From positions 1 to 14,610 of the forward strand of contig RFVZ01000041.1 of assembly GCA_009922405.1 (NCBI GenBank): DNA of 14,610 nucleotides, read 5' to 3'. Each line of letters starts with the position of its first letter. Position 1 is the stretch's first letter. Position numbers and translations under genes: made by a program. The notes below the pieces were generated by a model. The model did not search any database, was not told where the DNA came from, and saw only the letters and a list, made by a program, of their open reading frames with translations. Positions 14,454 through 14,610 of the stretch are shown here, piece by piece. This stretch comes from Betaproteobacteria bacterium. GTDB taxonomy: Bacteria > Pseudomonadota > Gammaproteobacteria > Burkholderiales > Burkholderiaceae_E.

Positions 14454-14610
14454 ATGCACCCCAATACCGAAGTCGCGCGAGCGGCAGAACTCAATGCGCT
14501 TTCTCCCCTAGATGGGCGCTATGCGGCCAAGGTCGAGCCGCTCGCCCACTGGCTCTCCGAGAGTGCGCTCATGCGGGAGCGGGTTTACGTCGAAATCGAG
14601 TGGTTGATTG
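14454..14610 (+). CDS. purB: Adenylosuccinate lyase, N-terminal 52 codons (3' end outside window)
   Basis: The frame is open from ATG 14454 to the window end and encodes MHPNTEVARAAELNALSPLD, then GRYAAKVEPLAHWLSESALMRERVYVEIEWLI in two further segments. The A-L-S-P-L-D-G-R-Y segment and the following V-E-x-E-W-L match the start of PurB, which cleaves adenylosuccinate and SAICAR to release fumarate in purine synthesis. The segment is partial because of the window edge, with no sign of truncation. No clear ribosome binding site precedes the ATG. The gene reads away from GST across a 159-bp spacer. Confidence 0.93.
   Translation, partial: MHPNTEVARAAELNALSPLDGRYAAKVEPLAHWLSESALMRERVYVEIEWLI

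Noticed and set aside
1..14610. Mobile element, prophage, CRISPR, tRNA or rRNA gene
   Set aside because: No transposase, integrase, direct-repeat array, tRNA-like cloverleaf or rRNA segment was seen. All long frames are accounted for by chromosomal genes.

Overview
The window reads as ordinary chromosomal DNA of a GC-rich proteobacterium, most likely a betaproteobacterium. Three things suggest this: a RhlE-type helicase with the FF-x2-PYEPS ... LLGG tail common in that class, a short glutathione S-transferase gene divergent from purB, and a surface-polysaccharide gene block set between dnaE-msbA and purB. I infer the class from protein style and gene neighbourhood; no rRNA or other direct marker is present.

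Left part (1-3543). The 3' end of a rhlE-like DEAD-box helicase runs into gluQ (glutamyl-Q tRNA(Asp) synthetase) tail to tail. gluQ is divergent from a pirin gene, and the pirin gene converges on a ten-TM EamA/DMT-type transporter. Middle (3587-8822): dnaE (replicative polymerase alpha subunit) and msbA (lipid A-core flippase) are on the plus strand and overlap by 8 bp. Right part (8819-14294): ugd (UDP-glucose 6-dehydrogenase) and two family 2 glycosyltransferases form a tight minus-strand operon. A WaaE/LgtF-type glycosyltransferase lies divergent from ugd, and a GST plus a class I methyltransferase form a minus-strand pair. The window ends in the first 52 codons of purB.

Functionally, msbA, ugd, the three glycosyltransferases and perhaps the methyltransferase form an envelope-glycan module. 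It would supply UDP-glucuronate, add sugars to LPS core or another glycan, and flip lipid A-core. It sits between housekeeping genes for replication, tRNA modification and purine synthesis. I see no mobile element, CRISPR array, RNA gene, toxin-antitoxin pair or phage gene.

The most distinctive feature is architectural. All four convergent gene pairs overlap at their 3' ends (4, 100, 4 and 15 bp), two of them through a shared CTAG palindrome that supplies both TAG stops. There is therefore no room for ordinary intergenic terminators. I found no convincing new biological system. The findings below concern overlaps, start signals, a few substituted or repeated sites, and the composition of the glycan locus.
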